Source: Ophioderma brevispina (taxonomy: Eukaryota; Echinodermata; Ophiuroidea; Amphilepidida; Ophiodermatidae). Taken from it: 64,000 bases of DNA. Shown here one piece after another: positions 24,426 to 35,590 of this stretch (position 1 is the stretch's first letter; the number at the start of each line of letters is the position of its first letter). The notes beneath the pieces are model-generated. The model had not been told where the DNA came from. It searched no databases and saw only the letters and a list, made by a program, of their open reading frames with translations. The translations under genes and the position numbers were made by a program. The stretch is taken from NCBI GenBank assembly GCA_023653785.1, contig JAMKCH010022453.1:1-64000 (forward strand). The letters run 5' to 3'.

Positions 24426-24429
24426 CCCC

Positions 24430-25645
24430 TATATATTTGCTCTGCAATACTAGGAGGCGGAGAAAGTCGTGGGTGGGGTTCATTGGGTCGTGGAGACTCT
24501 CTTCTAAAGCTAACGACCACCTCTGTTCCTAAACTTTGTGAAGATCACCTTGTGACGCGTGTTAAATGCATCTTTCCCCCCAGCCATTGCTACAATTCTC
24601 AGTCAATAAAAGGTTTTTTTTTAACTGATGGGCAATGCCTGTACTGCAATAAAATTTATGCTAATTATGCTATACCATGAACGTCAGGCGATTGGCGAAC
24701 GTCTTTCGAATCTAAACACTAACTTCATTTAAGGATGCGTTTAGAATCTAAACATCCAACACCTAAATGTTCAGGAATTAAAAGCTTAGACATGTCTCAA
24801 AAGTTGGACAAAATAGTGTGTGATCCGTGTTCAAACCCAGAACACATGGATTTTAAGTGTTTGTAACAACAATTGAATTATAATAATATTAGACGGAACT
24901 CAGTTTTCCCTTTTTAGATTTACGTGCATCGCATATGATCATCTGATACATATATATAATAGATCTATAAGCACCATTCTAATTCCCTACGAACATGATA
25001 CGTGATCTTGTATGTGCTTAATAGCGCTATTTAAATATACTATTAGATTATTGAGTATTACGTTTAATATGGCACCAAACACACAAACAATATTTTCAAA
25101 TTTACTCCAAATTAGCTAGTGTTAGGAAATGGTGTTTGCCGTTAACTTTGTCGCAAGAATTAATTTTTGACATGTTTAAGGTGGCCCCCCCCGATTACAA
25201 CATACCTTTTCTGTGTTTTCATACGGAAAGCCATCACAACATATCTTGATTCCAAAATTTAATTTGAATCGACACACTTTTAACGCGAGCATATAAATTG
25301 TGAATATACCAGTCAATGTACTATACACATATTTTACTGTGAACAAGCGAGATGCGTGCTTGTAAGTCATTATAATGTGATAGAGTTTCCACCAAAATAG
25401 TTTGCAGGGGAATTGAGAAAAATACAAGGTTTTTATTAAAAAGCAAAATCTTAGCTTTGATGGGGTTACGTGTGGGGTCAGAGAATGAGGATCGGTGTTA
25501 CCCCTTTAAGATTCTATTTCCTTTACAAGTCTTATTGATCCCTTGCCCGCGGGTCAAACGTCCGGTCTGAGGAAGTCCGGAGCATGTTTATCTTCATCTT
25601 TTTCGGCAGATTTCCCCATTTTTCAAAAAATTTTACACCTTTCCC
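24430..25645. other. No gene recognised
   Basis: Short frames on both strands (up to 83 codons) without family resemblance. Moderately AT-rich. Confidence 0.4.
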
Positions 25646-25651
25646 CCTCTT

Positions 25652-25810
25652 ACTCTAAGAAAAAAGGGCTAATAGGTTCTAACCTTGTCCTCTTAGGAAC
25701 CTTTTGGGGTACCGTTCTCAAAATTATTTAAGACCGTTTTTTGAGGGTTCAATTCTTGAGCGTTCCATATAGAGGACAAAAAAGGTTCTAAGGCGCATTT
25801 TTGTTAGTGT
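25652..25810. mobile_element. 159-bp foldback MITE
   Basis: The left side ACTCTAAGAAAAAAGGGCT, GGTTCTAACC and TTGTCCTCTTAGGAAC is mirrored on the right by GTTCCATATAGAGGACAA, AAGGTTCTAAGGCGC and TTTTTGTTAGTGT. This is an inverted repeat over most of its length, without coding capacity. AGAAAAAAGGGTTC-type ends are common in animal MITEs. Confidence 0.7.
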
Positions 25811-25814
25811 GGTA

Positions 25815-27150
25815 CGAGTTTACTTTAACAATTTGTTTGCATGGTTTTTTGTTTGTTTGCCTTTGGTATATATTTCCTATCATTCGTTCTGCTGATATAA
25901 TATTTTGGACAATTGTTCATTTGAAAGGCACCAGTGAAATCCTTGAAGCTAGAATTTCATTGTCAGCTTCACGACTTGGAAATAGTCTATAAACGTTAAT
26001 TAAATTTAAAAAAAGAAAAAACCTAAAAAATTTTTTATTTATAAATTGATGTTTTGAAGCAATACTGTTTCATAACACATACGGAAACTTATATCGGTTC
26101 CAGGATTTTTTTTTTCAGGACGATGGGGATTGAGCAAGAGTGATTTTTTTTTTGCAAAACTTGAATCTTTTTGTGGTTGTGGTGGTGGGAGGCTGGCCAA
26201 AGTGGCACTTTTGCCAATACAACGGCCTTATTTTACCAAAATCTATTGAAATCCGTAGTTACTTGGCTCCCAATACATTGCAACAGCAGTTATGACCTTC
26301 ATAAACATTTGGGTGGGGAGGTTCGGACGCTTCTATCGCCGCTCCTCAAAAGGTCCCGCGTGATCGTATTTCATTCTCCGCTTGCAAACTGTAATTTTAT
26401 ATAGCGAACAAACCAATTGGTTGACGAATTCATTTAAACGAACTTCTTTTCGGTTGCCGGCTTCCCCTTCCCCCTACCATAAACATAAACCTGAAATACA
26501 CAAATTTTGGTGGTCTGTGATTTTGCTTCACAGCCGAAACCCCTTCAATTTGTTCAAGGGACACACGCGGACCGATCAATAAGGGAACCCATGCGTGGTT
26601 GTGTTATCCTCGAGATCGAAAATACAATTTTGGGGTTTCATGCACTCTGAGAACCGAAGCTTTTCTCGGCCGAAATTCCCACCAAAACACTTCAAAATGC
26701 TCCGTTCTTGAAAATGTAATAGGATACATATCATCAAGAAGATGTACAATAGAATGTATGAATAAACTTTATAGTAAAAATAGCATCTAAAATCACAAAA
26801 TATTTAAAAATCTGAAAATATCGATCTATTACATTCTTATATCAAAGAGATGCTGTCAATTTTCTTACTAGAATAGTTTGGGGGGTAGTTTCATTGGCTA
26901 AATATTAAAAAAAATTATATCTGTATTATATTTAGCAGTGACCTCGTTGAATACTATTTTTTCTACAAATACGTGCATCCTATTCGTATGCATCTTGCAT
27001 GCAAATTATCCCATATCTATTGTTCTACATGAGCAATTATTGCAGATTTCACTTCCAATAACTTCCAAACACTATATTTTCAATATAACACCAAATTTTG
27101 ATGTTGTGGGCATATTGCCGCTTTTTTGTTAAATACGCCTCTTTTCAGGG
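25815..27150. other. No gene recognised
   Basis: Several plus-strand frames of 63-77 codons lie in succession between 26171 and 26790 but in different frames, and none resembles a known protein. An ATGCAAAT word lies near 26998-27005. Confidence 0.35.
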
Positions 27151-27159
27151 TCGTCCCGC

Positions 27160-27905
27160 CTTACCTAATTCAGAGACACCTATTTAATGAGAATTGTATC
27201 CCGGGTACACTGTTTTAGAGACATGCCATCTCAACCCCCAACGCGCAACGTACCATTAAGCTCACTGAAATTGGCTTGATTTTGTTTGTCTGTTAGGCGC
27301 TTATCCACATTTCAATGAGAACATTTTGTATAAATGACCGGCTCTTAACCACTGCTTGGGCTCTTTAGGATGACCAATATGCCGTCAGTAATTACGAAGC
27401 CCATTTTTCCAATCCATTGTATAGAGATCAGTGTTCAAACCCACTAATGCGCGTTCAGCAATCTACGTACTTTTAATGTACCGAGTAGCGCTTCTTTGTA
27501 TGATTTAGAGTTTCCTAATTTTATTTTAAAAACTATTTTCTTCAAGAATTCCAGCTCATTTTATAAAAATTAGGCACAAATGTTGTCCATTTTTGATAAA
27601 TTTATGGTTTAAAGAAAACGTTCAATTAAAGCCGTGTTCTAATTCCAATGTTAAAAGTCACGCGATAGTCTTTCATCCAGGCCAGACTGACTAACACCGA
27701 TTCAGCTTTCAATTGGTGTGAAAGACTAAACATGGCTTGTGGCAAAACTATAGCGTAAATAATAAAACGTGGCGGCTTCCTTAAATCGTCTACTGCTTCG
27801 AAAGGTAAGCGTGAACATGATTTTCTTCTCAGGATACTCCAATGACCATGCAAACATCTTGTACGTCATATTTAGGGATTTCCATGTTCCGATAGATTTA
27901 TCCCA
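27160..27905 (-). repeat. Interspersed repeat family, copy C
   Basis: On the minus strand from 27905 it starts TTTATTGGGATAAATCTATCGG and continues with ATCCCTAAATATGACGTAC and CATGGTCATTGGAGTATCC. It then follows copy D (51361-52060) through AGTCTTTCA..CACGCG, TTTTAACATTGGAATTA, GATAAATTTAT, GGAAACTC and the segment CAGTGTACCCGGGATAC to GGTGTCTCTG. Copy A (19145) shares only the first ~100 bp. No frame is preserved across copies. Confidence 0.7.
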
Positions 27906-27909
27906 ATAA

Positions 27910-28540
27910 ATTAAGACGTAATACTAGTCTATAACCTTATAAAAAGTGAGCGATAAAATATTATCCGTCGGGCACCCAGGAACAATTTGCTGGACAGTTC
28001 GACATGGCATACGTAAACTAATTAACCTTTCCCCGACTTCTCTGTATAAGCATAACTCTTGATCATATATGCAATTAATTTCTGATAGTGTATGTTAATG
28101 GTGGTATTTACATTTGCGGATGTAGAAACACTAATTCCTGGCAAATGCCGAATGCTGGCAATGCATTTTTGTAACATTGTTTGTAGTTCATCCCTGTATT
28201 TTAAGCATATTTTTTTTTTTTATTATTTTTTTTTTTTTTTTTGGGGGGGCTTCTGCTCACAACATAACTGTTTTTTAGAACGAATTTGTTTACCAGCGCT
28301 AAAATAATTCACTGTGCATCGAACCAATAAACATTTTTAGGATTTTCCTTCATCCCGAGCGATATTATTTACAATACAAAATATTATCCCTAAAACCTCC
28401 ATTTGCTCAAATGGGCTAAGATTTATAGTTTTTGTGTTTCAAAATAAATTAACAAATACTTCAAGATCTGTGGCGAGTTCATATTTTTTCACAACTTTTT
28501 GTTATTAAATTAATGATTCTTTAGGGACCCTTATGCTTCA
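27910..28540. other. No gene recognised
   Basis: Contains a T-rich homopolymer block followed by seven G (28208-28250). Nothing else is supported. Confidence 0.4.
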
Positions 28541-28542
28541 TA

Positions 28543-28712
28543 ACACTAGTGTAAAAGAGATCTAGTCCCGCCGGAGCCTATTACGGCTTCAGACGACAAC
28601 GGAATAAAGCGTGAACCTTATGTTGCGTAATAGTCACTGAATCGATTGCCCTATTCCTTTACCGTTGTAGTGGGCTATAGTCCCGCAGATTATGAAAACT
28701 TTACACCAGTGT
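28543..28712. mobile_element. MITE, copy 2 (ACACT-AGTGT termini)
   Basis: The left end ACACTAGTGTAAAAGAGATC and the right end TTTACACCAGTGT are inverted, and the flanks CATA and CATG might be remnants of a target duplication. The core ACGGAATAAAGCGTGAA..TTATGTTGCGT..GTCACTGAATCGATTGCCCTATT is shared with copy 1 at 18175-18347. Sub-terminal CTAGTCCCGC is mirrored by CTATAGTCCCGC only imperfectly. Confidence 0.8.
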
Positions 28713-28844
28713 CATGAAATTCAGCGTCCATGTGATGTACGGTCCCACCTTTGTTTTTCTCATTATATCGGACACAATAACATTTATTTCTCAAACGGAG
28801 ATTTTCAGTTTCGTCATACACTGTTTAAAGATCCACCGCAATAA

Positions 28845-29105
28845 TGGCATTTTACGGTAAAATGCTGTCAACCCAGTTTCCAGGTATTTAACACGTGAAT
28901 TTTACGGTTTAACCACTTAAATTTTACGATTTACAGTAAATTTTACGGTTTACAGTAACATTTTAGATTTTACTGTAAAACACTCATTTTAGTTGTTTGT
29001 TTACGGTATTTCACCGTAACTGTTACGGGTCAATGGTAAAACATTTGCATGAACTAACCGTAATTATTTTTCCGGTTTCACTTGAAAATTATGGTAATCT
29101 TTTAA
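28845..29105. repeat. Repeats of TTTACGGTAAA-type palindromic words
   Basis: TTTTACGGTAAAAT, TTTTACGGTTTA, TTTACAGTAAA, TTTTACTGTAAAA, TTTACGGTATTT and related words recur about ten times in both orientations within 260 bp. The pattern is that of a diverged foldback element built from short palindromes. No gene. Confidence 0.6.
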
Positions 29106-29246
29106 GTGTACTCTAGCTTGCACGTTAACATAGGACGCTGTAATTCATGACACCAGTCACAGATGTGAGGAAAAATGAAATTGACTAGCTTTATTATCTA
29201 AACTGTGGACTCTATAAGCTAAAAGCCGACTTAGATTTACGATGAA

Positions 29247-29908
29247 CACACCATTTACGCTCCCATAGCATCTCTAGTGCCGGGACACAGCGCCACCTTT
29301 TCCGTATCCGTATCGCTAATTGGCCGTCTATTCTTAGACATGCGCTACGTCATGGGACTCCCTAGCAGCCAAACGGTGTGTTAAAGGCTCTGCGATTAGC
29401 TTGAACAAGGAATGAAAAACGGTTTCGCGGTACCTTGGATATCGCAAAATCAACGAATCAGGTGGTCAATCTGATGTTAGAAACTGGTTCCTGACAAAAA
29501 GACCCCTTAGTTCACTAGTTTTTGTAAGCCTGACGTGTGCCATGACTGATAAGAGCTGATAAGGTAAGAAAATGCTTGTATGGATCGTGTTTTTCACGTT
29601 TTTTCGTCTTTTTCCAAATATAAACCTATTATAAACTAGTCAGCTAACTAGGGACACCCATTTTAGTCAGGAATATTTTGGTACGTAAATCGTTACGATA
29701 GGCCAAGTATTTTGCGCCATCTCCAGTGTACCGCAATGTACAAAAAATCCGAATCAACGCTATCTGACACTGTGTGTACGTGGAGTTTCCCACGCTTAGC
29801 CGATTATGATGTGGTTGATAACTCCCTAGCGCAGTGAAGATTTGTCAAGGTTTGTCAAGATTCAACAATGGCCGGCGCTGTGTGCCAAGACGACACGTAA
29901 ATGGTGTG
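29247..29908. mobile_element. TIR element (CACACCATTTACG ends)
   Basis: CACACCATTTACG at 29247-29259 is the exact reverse complement of CGTAAATGGTGTG at 29896-29908. The inverted similarity continues inward (GGCACACAGCGCC-like on both sides). The interior has no recognisable transposase. Its right end abuts the left limit of the large element at 29909, whose own expected terminal ~20 bp are missing. Confidence 0.65.
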
Positions 29909-30254
29909 ATGAGGGCGCACTCAATTTTCAAACAACTCGTGTTTTTTGCATATACATAATGCTTGTCCATAATTCGCTGTGTGAAATAACTAAGCTCAGA
30001 TCGTAGTCCTTCATATAGAAAATCACAACTTTGTCATAAAATTCCGGATCCGGAATTTTCGTTATACAACGGTATCCCTATTGGCCGTTATACTGTGCAT
30101 AACATGTTCACTGCATGAAATAGTATGGGACAGTTGTGTCATTTGTTGGCTTTTTTGCTAAAATTGGAATTTTTGGTCTTAAAATGTAGATAATGTTCCA
30201 GGAAGCCAAATCAAATTTTACCAATTTTTTTATCCCTTTCGTTTGGCTGGCCCG

Positions 30255-30830
30255 CTTGGATTTTCAAAATGGCTGCCATTTCAACATATTTTGCCTATAA
30301 TCTGACTTCTGGAACCTAGAAGTTTCAAATTGTGTGAAATACCCATGTTTTTGATGTCAAAGAACACAATACACCTACAAAGTCGCAGATTGGTTTCCTT
30401 TAGCTGACATCTTGATTTCAAATGGCCGTCCATTTTCAACCTTTTTCTCTATCTTTCTTCTAGCATAAGAAAGGCCTCATTTTGGCTGCATACCCATGTT
30501 TTGTGATTCAAGGAACACAAATATTACATCGAAAAGGCACGATTGTTTCCTCCGGGGGCCTTCTTGAATTTCAAATGGCCGCCCTTTTTAATATATATTC
30601 GCCAATATCTACTTTCTGATCAACATAAAAGGCTCCATTTGGTGGCATACCCATGTTTTTGATGGCCAGGGGGAGGAACACATAGATTCCATTCAAATAG
30701 TCGTAGATTTGTTTCCTTCAGGGGCCATCCATGAATTTCAAAATGGTCCCCAATTTGTATATATAACTTCGCCCAATTATGGACTTCTGAAGCAACATAA
30801 AAAGCTCCATTGGTGGGAATGCCCATGTTC
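30255..30830. repeat. Left arm array, ~155-165 bp units with ATGGCNGCC core
   Basis: Cores begin near 30269, 30422, 30575 and 30742, each preceded by TGAATTTCAAA-like sequence. Between cores the phrases ACCTAGAAG/AACATAAAAGGCTCCATT, TGGTGG.ATACCCATGTTTTTGATG and GGTTTCCTTYAG recur, so these are tandem units and not isolated words. Confidence 0.75.
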
Positions 30831-30844
30831 TTGATGTTAGTGAT

Positions 30845-30962
30845 ATTAATGTTGTGCCGAGTGTCACCTTGAAACGACCAATGCTTAAGGGACCATCCCC
30901 ACCGAAAGGTGCTTGAGACCTGCGAATCCCAGCTATTACTATTTCGCCATGGACAAGCTGAC
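30845..30962 (+). pseudogene. Possible 5' stump of LINE 1, upstream of LTR insertion
   Basis: This short segment lies between the left arm array and the LTR. If the LTR element is removed, it would continue directly into 37375. The joined region falls where an apurinic-like endonuclease domain would begin, but frames are broken and similarity is weak. It is listed because the insertion model predicts it, not because it is recognisable alone. Confidence 0.3.
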
Positions 30963-32682
30963 TGTCACCGGTTAGGGCATACATTAAAATACTCATCCAC
31001 AGAGCTAAGTTTAAATGCAAACGGACCAGTTAATATTTGATTTACATATAATAAAAAAAGTAAAAAAAACCATTTATAAAAAAATATACAACTTTATATA
31101 TTCAAGTGTTAATAATGAATTCTAATTCTATTATAAATTAAAGGCAATATACTTGATTCCACTAATCCTTTTACCAAGTTCAGATTTTTGCTTAACTTAA
31201 AATTTCAACTTAATTTGTGGCACCATTACTTTTACTATGATACGTTGTCCTCCTTCAACATGCAAGTCCAACAGTCACACATTGAAGAAAATAATCTGTA
31301 GATGATGTAGACGTACACCCTTGATGAACTGTCCACACTGAGTCCCACACTTGAAGCATTTTAATCCAAACTTAGTTGGTAGAAAATACGGTTGTTCTGT
31401 CCTTGCCATGTCTATCTTCAGATACATCTTCAACTTCCACCAAATGTAATGGTGTACACCGATTGAAAAACAATAATCAGAAATGCCATAAAAGTATGTG
31501 TGAGCCCTTAAATGTGTTTCAATCATAAACACCTGATAATTACTGTGAAGACTTAATTTCACTTTCCACTGACACAGAGTTTTGAGTAGCATAACTTCCT
31601 TCTAATCACCATTAAGTTTCAAATAAAATAAACCCAAATATGTCCTATTGTAAATGCCATTAATTTTAAAACATTCATTGAGGCATCTCAGATTCCTATG
31701 CCACATAACAAAACATTAATCTTAATATAAATGTTTAACCTTTCCTTAAGCCAGTAAACTTTTTTAATATCCAAACTTGACTTTATAGTTTGCCAAACAT
31801 ATCTCAAAATTGTAAAGCCATTACAAAACTTTCTATGAGACATTTCATAAATACTAATTTAATTGCCATCAACATAATGAGCCCTAAAACATCAAATTCC
31901 AAATTCAATTCCCACAAATGCCATCCCAAGTTAGTCACCTTTCAATATGGCTGCCTATATGTTGAACCACCAAAACGTTTTAATCCAAAGATCAAATTAT
32001 ATCCCACAAATTTTGGGAAATAGAATTTCTCAATTGAATACAATATTGCCATAGACGTAATTTTAACCAAATCTTGATAATTAGTATGCCTCCCGCAACC
32101 ATTCCAAAACTAGTTTCTGACTTAAACATTATCATTAACCCAATAATGCTTATACAAAAGATAAATAAAACTTACAATCGGATCACATAAAATAAAAGAC
32201 TTGCAAAGAGCAGTTCAGGTGGCATCTGCATGCTGTGTGTGTGTCTATGGCCTGTCCTTGTCATCATTCACAAGCATCCCAGACCACCAAAACACCTAAT
32301 TGCCCCACACCCAGCTAAACACATTAGTTTGCATGTGTTTTTCCTGATGATTCGCCGGCAAAGTTGGACACGCCTACAAATTTAATTATATCGCCACAAG
32401 TTTAGCAACCCCTGTGCGCTGCTTGGATCTAGAGAGCAAGTGAAGTTTACCCAGTTCACACCAGAAAGATTAATGGGATTAACAGGTGTTCAACTGCATT
32501 CCATACATCCATTCAGTACAAGCCCAACTGGTTGCTTAGTCAAGCTCTGGTAACTCCCAATACTCTTTTGTAAAAGAAATATGGTATCTACTGGCTAACT
32601 TTGCCATGTAGTCTGCTTCGGAAAAGTAAAAATCAAATCTTTATTTATAAATTTATTGCAGCTATGTCCTATCAACCTGACA
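30963..32682 (-). repeat. 3' LTR of the gypsy-like element
   Basis: 1720 bp, TG..CA ends. It aligns end to end with 35591-37374 and shares long ordered stretches, such as GATGATGTAGACGTAC, TTGATGAACTGTCCACACTGAG, GTTTTAATCCAAAGATCAA and TTGCAAA.AGCAGTTCAGGTGGC. The differences are dominated by one- or two-base indels. Confidence 0.85.
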
Positions 32683-32700
32683 ATTACCTTCCCCTTAAGA
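32683..32700 (-). promoter_or_regulatory. Polypurine tract
   Basis: On the minus strand AAGGGGAAGG (32687-32696) lies four bases before the TG of the 3' LTR. This is the position and composition expected of the plus-strand DNA primer in LTR elements. Confidence 0.65.
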
Positions 32701-33404
32701 GAAATCCAGTACTATTTACTCCCAATAAACACGATAGGACTAGCAAATATATTTTTTACAAAATGTATCCCTTCCACCATTAAAATTTCCTATGTTTTCC
32801 TTGCAGGTGTTGTTTACACCTATAGGCCTATATATATTTGAATACTAGTCATGTTATTTTGTTTGGCCATGATATATCTGTTTGCTTTGAGTATTCTCTA
32901 TTGTACCACCTTATCGTTTTGTGGTTTACAAAGTGCCAATGTGCTCGTTATGACGCTTTACTTTCACTAGCCATAGGCCTACAATGTCTGAGCATATCGC
33001 AAACTCCCTATTAACACTCTGGTCAACCACTGCACCATACAACTATCCAATGCAAAAAAGTGATGAAGACTCCCAATTTTGTAAAAACAATGTATCTAAA
33101 TTACCTATGTTCCAACTCTGGGGGGAAATTAGGCCTACATTTAATTGTTTTTGCAAGTCTCTCCTGCAGAACATGATTTGTTCTTGCTGACTTTTCTTTT
33201 CTGAATGTTAGCGGAGTTCCGATTCTGTGTTTTTGTGATTTGCACTATCACTACTATCATTCATTGCAATCTTTGTTTACGTTCTGTGTCCAATAACTCT
33301 CCTTCTATACCTCTATCTCTTTCCTTAACCATTCTCTCTCTTCATCTTTATCAGTTCTCCATTGAGGATCTGGTTTGGATGACGGTTCAAACGTTCCGCC
33401 ATCT

Positions 33405-33645
33405 ATGTTTCCCAATATAAGATCATGCACTGGGTTAATCATGCATAATGCTGTTACATATCCCTCTAATATGAGTACTCACTTCAACATTTTTGCAAGG
33501 GAAATTGTCTATGGTCTCCATCTTTTAAAAAAATTCCCAAACCAGAAAATGCATTTTCCATTGGTCACCAGTCATCTGAGATGGATCTACCAAACTATCT
33601 CTCTATTACAGCACCAGTACACCAGTATCCTTTAGTAACTTTGAC
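33405..33645 (-). pseudogene. Retroviral-type aspartic protease relic
   Basis: On the minus strand the catalytic triplet Asp-Thr-Gly is encoded at 33621-33629 within LLKDTGVLVL. It is followed by a QMTG-like stretch, a segment ending EGYVTALCM, and then NPVHDLILGN at about 33406-33440. This order (DTG, about 60-70 residues, hydrophobic [L/I][I/L]GN before the C-terminal helix) fits gypsy-type proteases that process Gag and Gag-Pol in the particle. Stops and frameshifts lie between the segments. What follows on the minus strand (33405 down to 32700) has no reverse transcriptase motif. Such pairing of Gag with protease alone suggests either a deleted gypsy element or a stable non-autonomous lineage. 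Confidence 0.65.
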
Positions 33646-33954
33646 ACGATGAGTTCCTCAAAACCATCATCACTGGCATACCCTGCATTGTCTTCCCGCT
33701 GACATGCTGCAACAGTTACCACAGTTTAATTCGTGCCACAGTCCGGGTATATACACTACGGTTTGGGATCACATCCTTGTCATTAGTACTATCCTGAGAT
33801 AATCCTTTGGGTTCAACCACAAGTTTTTGCTGGAGCTAGCTGTTTTTAGTGTCACACTACCATCACGAGCCTATTTTCTGACCTAAAGTTTCAACCATAG
33901 CATGCAATTTTGTGCTCTTTTCGAGACTTCCAATAAGGGCCTTAATTTAGGCCT

Positions 33955-35160
33955 CTGTCTGCAATCTTCTGCATGGTGTCGCCTGCTTTGGTACAGATAA
34001 AACATGCTCCTCTGAACCTATTGGAACTTTTGCGTGAACCTTCTCCTGAGACATTTCTCTTAGGCCTATCTTGATCATACCCGTGGATGAAATACTACCC
34101 GAACTGTCATATTATTAGACTCTTTTGGTTGCTTTTTACTATTCGTATCTTTGGATGAGTTTTCAGAAGCACCCCAACCAACCACCATGAGCCTCAAGAT
34201 CTGATCTGCAGATCAGCCATGGTGGTCATATCCTTTGGGTTTACGCTTCACGATAAATGTAGCCCATATCTGTTGGAACCATCAAATTGATTCTCGAATT
34301 AGGTGATCAATAAGGCCTCCCTTATTAAGTTCTACTTGGTACTTATTCAACCCATCGTGAAAGTAAATTTGAGGATTCTTGTTACCATATTGCCTACCAA
34401 TCACCAACTTCAGCTTGGACATTTTTGAATTTTTTTTTTGTTTTTTTCGGACCCTTGTTCTGTTAACTCATACCTAGTGAGGTCTAGCTTCTCTTTCTTT
34501 CAAATCAATCATAATCTGTAGCCTGTTCATCATCAGGGCATAATACAAACATCTAGACCTTTAACTTACCTGTTAAGAGAGCACTTAATCCCCGCCCATT
34601 CATCTCTTGACCAACCTTGTTGAATAGCAACCTCTCACAGTAATAGGTATGCGCCAGAATGTTAGCTTTTAAGTTTGCATCAAAAGGGGGAGTTTCGGCT
34701 TAGAGTTGACTTAGGCCTAGTTCCTAGTCCAGGTCGCCTGTATCACTTGAACTTTGCATTAATTCAGCATATCTTAACTTTGTTTGCTCTATCTGTATAA
34801 CGTTTTTTTTTCATACAATTTTTCTTCACGTTGTCCAAGCCAAGTCATTTCTTTTCTCTTCCCTCCCTTAGCTGTGCTTCTTCTTCCTTTTCCAAACTTT
34901 ACTTTTTGCTATCCATAGCTTCCGCTATCAACTGTTATTTTCCTCGCGTTCAGCCTCAATCCGCAAATGGTTCCATTTCCCTAGCATGGCTACGCTCTTC
35001 TGCCCTAGCTTGTCGCTCTTCTTCCCTTTGGCGGCTTTCGCTATTTCCCTTTGCTTTTCCACAAATTCCAGCAATTCCCTTTCCTTTCCTTTTAAGCCCT
35101 ATTTTTGCCCAATTCAGCCAAACGTTCTATTTCAAGACCACCATATGCCAATAGTAAACG
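33955..35160 (-). pseudogene. gag relic: coiled coil plus CCHC zinc knuckle
   Basis: Read on the minus strand from about 35100, the sequence encodes a highly charged Lys/Glu/Arg coiled-coil region. It is spread over all three frames: KERELLEFVEKQREIAKA, then RQREEERQARAEERSHARE, then RIEAEREEN, down to about 34830. A middle portion (34400-34060) has only weak Gag resemblance. At 33961-34004 a Cys-x2-Cys-x4-His-x4-Cys knuckle is visible as CFICTKAG and HHAEDC, the halves separated by a frameshift. Gag forms the particle and the knuckle binds the element RNA. The order coiled coil, knuckle, protease matches gypsy-like elements. The original start codon cannot be fixed. Confidence 0.6.
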
Positions 35161-35570
35161 AAATGTGTATCAATTGCCACGATATCAATAACATTTTGAG
35201 CTGGCCAAACCAATCAAGCAAGATAGCTCTGTCAATTTGGGCTATATTTACAATGAGTTGTTAGGGAATGGGGTGGACCTGTAACACACAAGTAATTACG
35301 CACCACACTAAGCGGCGCTAGCATCTACTCAACATACCCCATCCCCTAGTGCTTGAGCAGAACCATTAAAAACAAGAACTCCCAGCAACCTGACACAACA
35401 CCTGTCTCTCAGATGTCACCTTTATATCCAATACGTTTAGTTTCAAAGTATGAATAACTAATAAAATCATGTACTAAGTAACGGATCGATTGGTCACACA
35501 TTTAACTTTACCGCACCTCCACATAAAACAAGCCAAAAGATTCTGAATAAAATTTCAATTGCTGAGTGTT

Positions 35571-35587
35571 ACCCGGATCCTCCACCA
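35571..35587 (-). other. Primer-binding site (putative)
   Basis: On the minus strand TGGTGGAGGATCCGGGT lies three bases inside the 5' LTR. It begins with TGG, complementary to the CCA of a tRNA 3' end. I do not know which tRNA would match. Confidence 0.55.
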
Positions 35588-35590
35588 AAT

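Noticed and set aside
31275..31592. 105-codon minus-strand frame with CxxC words inside the 3' LTR
   Set aside because: The corresponding part of the 5' LTR (about 35990-36240) does not keep the frame; LTRs are non-coding in such elements.
34831..35264. Ser/Phe-rich plus-strand frames of about 100 codons
   Set aside because: They are the antisense of the charged coiled-coil part of gag.
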